Shown: one piece after another, positions 63,042-64,000 of the stretch | Layout: every line of letters starts with the position of its first letter | Position numbering within the stretch: position 1 is the first letter of the stretch | From: an uncultured Aliiroseovarius sp. | GTDB taxonomy: Bacteria; Pseudomonadota; Alphaproteobacteria; Rhodobacterales; Rhodobacteraceae | Direction of reading: 5' to 3' | Length of the DNA stretch: 64,000 nucleotides | Assembly (NCBI RefSeq): GCF_947497285.1 | Contig: NZ_CANMFT010000001.1 | Coordinates: 124,001 to 188,000 of the forward strand | Translations under genes and position numbers: made by a program | The notes under the pieces: generated by a model | What the model saw: only the letters and a program-made list of their open reading frames with translations | Databases searched by the model: none | Told to the model about the DNA's origin: nothing

Positions 63042-64000
63042 ATGTCCAACGCACCAATTCCATCGGTTGTCGACGAACGGATCAAGACCCGTTCCAGATT
63101 CCGCGAAGCCATGATCCGCCCCGAGCTGGGCGGCATCGTCGGCACAATTGCCGTGTTCACCTTCTTTCTGCTGTTCGCCTTCGATAGTGGCATGTTCAAC
63201 AGCCAAGGGATCATGAACTGGTCGATCGTGTCGGCGCAATTCATGATCATCGCCGTGGGGGCGTGCCTGTTGATGATCGCGGGGGAGTTCGACCTGTCGG
63301 TCGGTTCGATGATCGGCTTTGCGGGCATGTTGATCGCGATCTTCTCGGTCACGATGGGCTGGCCGGTCTGGATGGCGATCTTGGTAACCTTCGCCATCTG
63401 TATCGCCATTGGGGGTTTGAACGGTTTTATCGTTGTGCGCACAGGGCTTCCCAGCTTTATCGTGACGCTGGCCTTCCTGTTCATTCTGCGCGGCTTTGCG
63501 ATTTTTCTGCCGCAACAGATCGAGCGTAAGACAATCATTGGCGGCATCAAGGATGTGGCCGAAGGCGATTGGCTGGCGGCCGTATTTGGCGGAAAGATCT
63601 TGGGGGGCATGTTCAACTGGCTGGGCGATGCAGGTCTGATCGCCACATTCGAGCGTGGCACCCGCAAGGGGCAACCGGTCGTCGATGGCATCCCCATGCT
63701 GATCATTTGGGCCATCATTCTGGTTATCCTGGGCCATGTTCTGCTGACCAAGACGCGTTTCGGAAACTGGATTTTCGCGGCTGGCGGCGACGCAGAGGCA
63801 GCCCGCAACTCGGGTGTGCCGGTCAATAAGGTCAAAGTCAGCATGTTCATGTTCACCGCATTTTGCGCCTGTGTTTTCGCAACTTGTCAGGTGATGGAGT
63901 TTGGCTCTGCCGGGTCCGATCGGGGTCTTCTGAAGGAATTCGAAGCGATCATCGCTGTGGTCATCGGGGGCGCGTTGTTGACGGGCGGCTATGGCTCGGT
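63042..64000 (+). CDS. Ribose/inositol-type ABC transporter permease (3'-truncated)
   Basis: The first 319 codons of a permease of the RbsC/XylH class; the frame is open at the window end. Hydrophobic spans are visible at about 24-45, 61-80, 86-110 and beyond. LLMIAGEFDLSVGSMIGFAG and GGLNGFIVVRTGLPSFIVTLAF are class hallmarks, and NSGVPVNKVK precedes the C-terminal spans. ATG 63042 begins SNAPIPSVVDERIK. The matching ATPase is expected just downstream, outside the window. Confidence 0.85.
   Translation, partial: MSNAPIPSVVDERIKTRSRFREAMIRPELGGIVGTIAVFTFFLLFAFDSGMFNSQGIMNWSIVSAQFMIIAVGACLLMIAGEFDLSVGSMIGFAGMLIAIFSVTMGWPVWMAILVTFAICIAIGGLNGFIVVRTGLPSFIVTLAFLFILRGFAIFLPQQIERKTIIGGIKDVAEGDWLAAVFGGKILGGMFNWLGDAGLIATFERGTRKGQPVVDGIPMLIIWAIILVILGHVLLTKTRFGNWIFAAGGDAEAARNSGVPVNKVKVSMFMFTAFCACVFATCQVMEFGSAGSDRGLLKEFEAIIAVVIGGALLTGGYGS

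Overview
The window looks like a chromosomal segment of a marine Rhodobacterales (Roseobacter-group) alphaproteobacterium. The support is the smo/mtl polyol operon in the gene order known from Rhodobacter, PstC and PstA with the long N-terminal regions usual in alphaproteobacteria, a dense set of ABC-importer catabolic operons, moderate-to-high GC, and many ATGA or TGATG gene overlaps. No rRNA, tRNA, CRISPR array or intact insertion sequence was seen.

Layout. (1) 1-6926: polyol operon smoE(partial)-smoF-smoG-smoK-smoS-mtlK-fructokinase, which imports sorbitol/mannitol, oxidises it to fructose and phosphorylates the fructose. (2) 6927-8728: decayed non-coding stretch with the C-terminal remnant of a DNA methyltransferase. 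(3) 8729-13061: a compact accessory locus with two serine-rich Tat-signal proteins (the second ending in a PepSY-like domain), an HPr-kinase-like/PqqD fusion between them, and a two-component system. This is the strongest candidate for an undescribed system. (4) 13239-29155: a large catabolic cluster around two exact LacI-type operators. It holds an ABC importer, a LacI regulator, four NTF2/SnoaL-like proteins (three with two domains), a HisD-like dehydrogenase, an SDR, a double cupin, a MetE-like zinc methyl/alkyl transferase, an amidohydrolase, an alpha/beta hydrolase and an RraA-like protein. The substrate is not evident.

(5) 29650-36713: the phosphate regulon phoR-pstSCAB-phoU-phoB with a Pho box before pstS. 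(6) 37375-39407: an orphan peptide-type binding protein overlapped by a lone GAF-domain protein. (7) 39999-44572, minus strand: VOC protein, DUF4386 protein, EamA exporter, DUF1127-like micro-protein, DsbA-family protein, WrbA and a LysR regulator. (8) 44750-48166, minus strand: a two-component system, an exported HbpS/GlcG-like protein and an exported ankyrin protein. A near-palindromic motif precedes both the kinase gene and the HbpS gene. (9) 48966-64000: an inositol-type catabolic region. iolD-phyH-iolC-iolB-aldolase-iolG-cocE run leftward; two further Gfo/Idh/MocA dehydrogenases and iolE run rightward; then come a LacI repressor, a sugar-binding protein and a truncated permease. A perfect 16-bp palindrome lies in both intergenic control regions.

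The window is therefore mostly carbon-compound import and oxidation modules, each with its own regulator. All functional names come from reading motifs and gene order; no database search was possible.
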